Positions 63,781 to 64,000 of a stretch of DNA of 64,000 bases are shown piece after piece. The translations under genes and the position numbers were made by a program. Under the pieces are notes generated by a model. That model searched no databases. It was not told where the DNA came from and worked only from the letters and a program-made list of their open reading frames with translations. Origin of the DNA: Bradyrhizobium sp. NP1 (GTDB lineage: Bacteria; Pseudomonadota; Alphaproteobacteria; Rhizobiales; Xanthobacteraceae); assembly GCF_030378205.1 (NCBI RefSeq), contig NZ_CP127385.1:1054001-1118000 (forward strand). The letters run 5' to 3'. Each line of letters starts with the position of its first letter. Within the stretch, counting starts at the first letter, position 1.

Positions 63781-64000
63781 CGAGAACCTAATATCGCGTC
63801 CGACCATCGGCAAGCACCGCCACGCTCGTGTGATCGTGCGTGATCGTTTTGACATCCCGGAAGCGTGACCAATAACATTGATGAGCAAGTGTTTCAGCAT
63901 AGCGCAACGTTGCTATTTGCGACGCAATAACACCATGTCGGCGAATGTCCGCTGATAGGCGAATAGCGGGATCCCGCGCGAACAAGCTGAACTACGTCGC
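63781..64000. other. Right end of window
   Basis: No supportable gene. A fragment of the dispersed repeat, GCGAATGTCCGCTGATAGGC, lies near 63943-63962. Confidence 0.4.

Overview
The window looks like chromosome of a Bradyrhizobium-type alphaproteobacterium (Bradyrhizobium/Rhodopseudomonas relatives). The evidence is high G+C, the gene families present, several small proteins of a kind I associate with Bradyrhizobium, and dispersed 'aatgtccgc' repeats. No rRNA, tRNA or CRISPR array was recognised.

Layout. (1) 1-9059: an amide/hydantoin-type catabolic operon, made of hydantoinase/oxoprolinase subunits A (cut by the window edge) and B, a complete branched-chain-amino-acid-type ABC importer (binding protein, two permeases, two ATPases) and a class III aminotransferase. 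A short-chain dehydrogenase remnant follows, then a chemoreceptor gene. (2) 12.4-41.7 kb: the main discovery, a C1-sulfonate island. It carries the four components of a methanesulfonate monooxygenase (msmABCD). The identification rests mainly on the unusual 26-residue Rieske spacer of MsmA. Around msmABCD lie: a sulfonate/nitrate-type ABC importer with two unlike permeases and two unlike ATPases; a LysR regulator divergent from a TauE-type exporter; a membrane sulfite dehydrogenase (soeABC) with a SulP transporter; a second, periplasmic SoxC-like/cytochrome c sulfite dehydrogenase; and folate C1 enzymes (fhs, folD, 5-formyl-THF cycloligase, MetF-like, GcvT-like, folC). Two almost identical divergent panB-like genes bracket the central part. 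(3) 41.7-64 kb: a decayed IS110/histidine-kinase remnant, then ordinary accessory chromosome: porin, small secreted or charged proteins, TPR proteins, ParA and phasin, a YbaK-type deacylase among gene remnants, a hydrolase/GST/SDR group with a LysR regulator, an FAD monooxygenase, a choloylglycine-hydrolase-like protein, a patatin and a broken group II intron at the right end.

How the island should work (inference). Methanesulfonate enters by the ABC importer. MsmABCD splits it with O2 and NADH into formaldehyde and sulfite. Formaldehyde joins tetrahydrofolate and passes through FolD and Fhs to formate, with GcvT-like, MetF-like, cycloligase and FolC proteins handling other folate forms and the cofactor pool. 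Sulfite is oxidised on the cytoplasmic side by SoeABC or exported by TauE and oxidised in the periplasm by the SoxC-like/cytochrome c pair. SulP may move the sulfate. No formate dehydrogenase is evident in the window unless the enzyme called SoeA is one.

Most notable: the importer's two ATPases have complementary defects that fall in one composite ATP site; an unknown 266-residue protein is translationally coupled to msmD; the panB-like duplication is identical over its first 776 bp and differs only by synonymous changes afterwards; a 21-bp operator-like dyad lies between lysR and tauE; and one upstream element occurs before soeA and before both panB copies.
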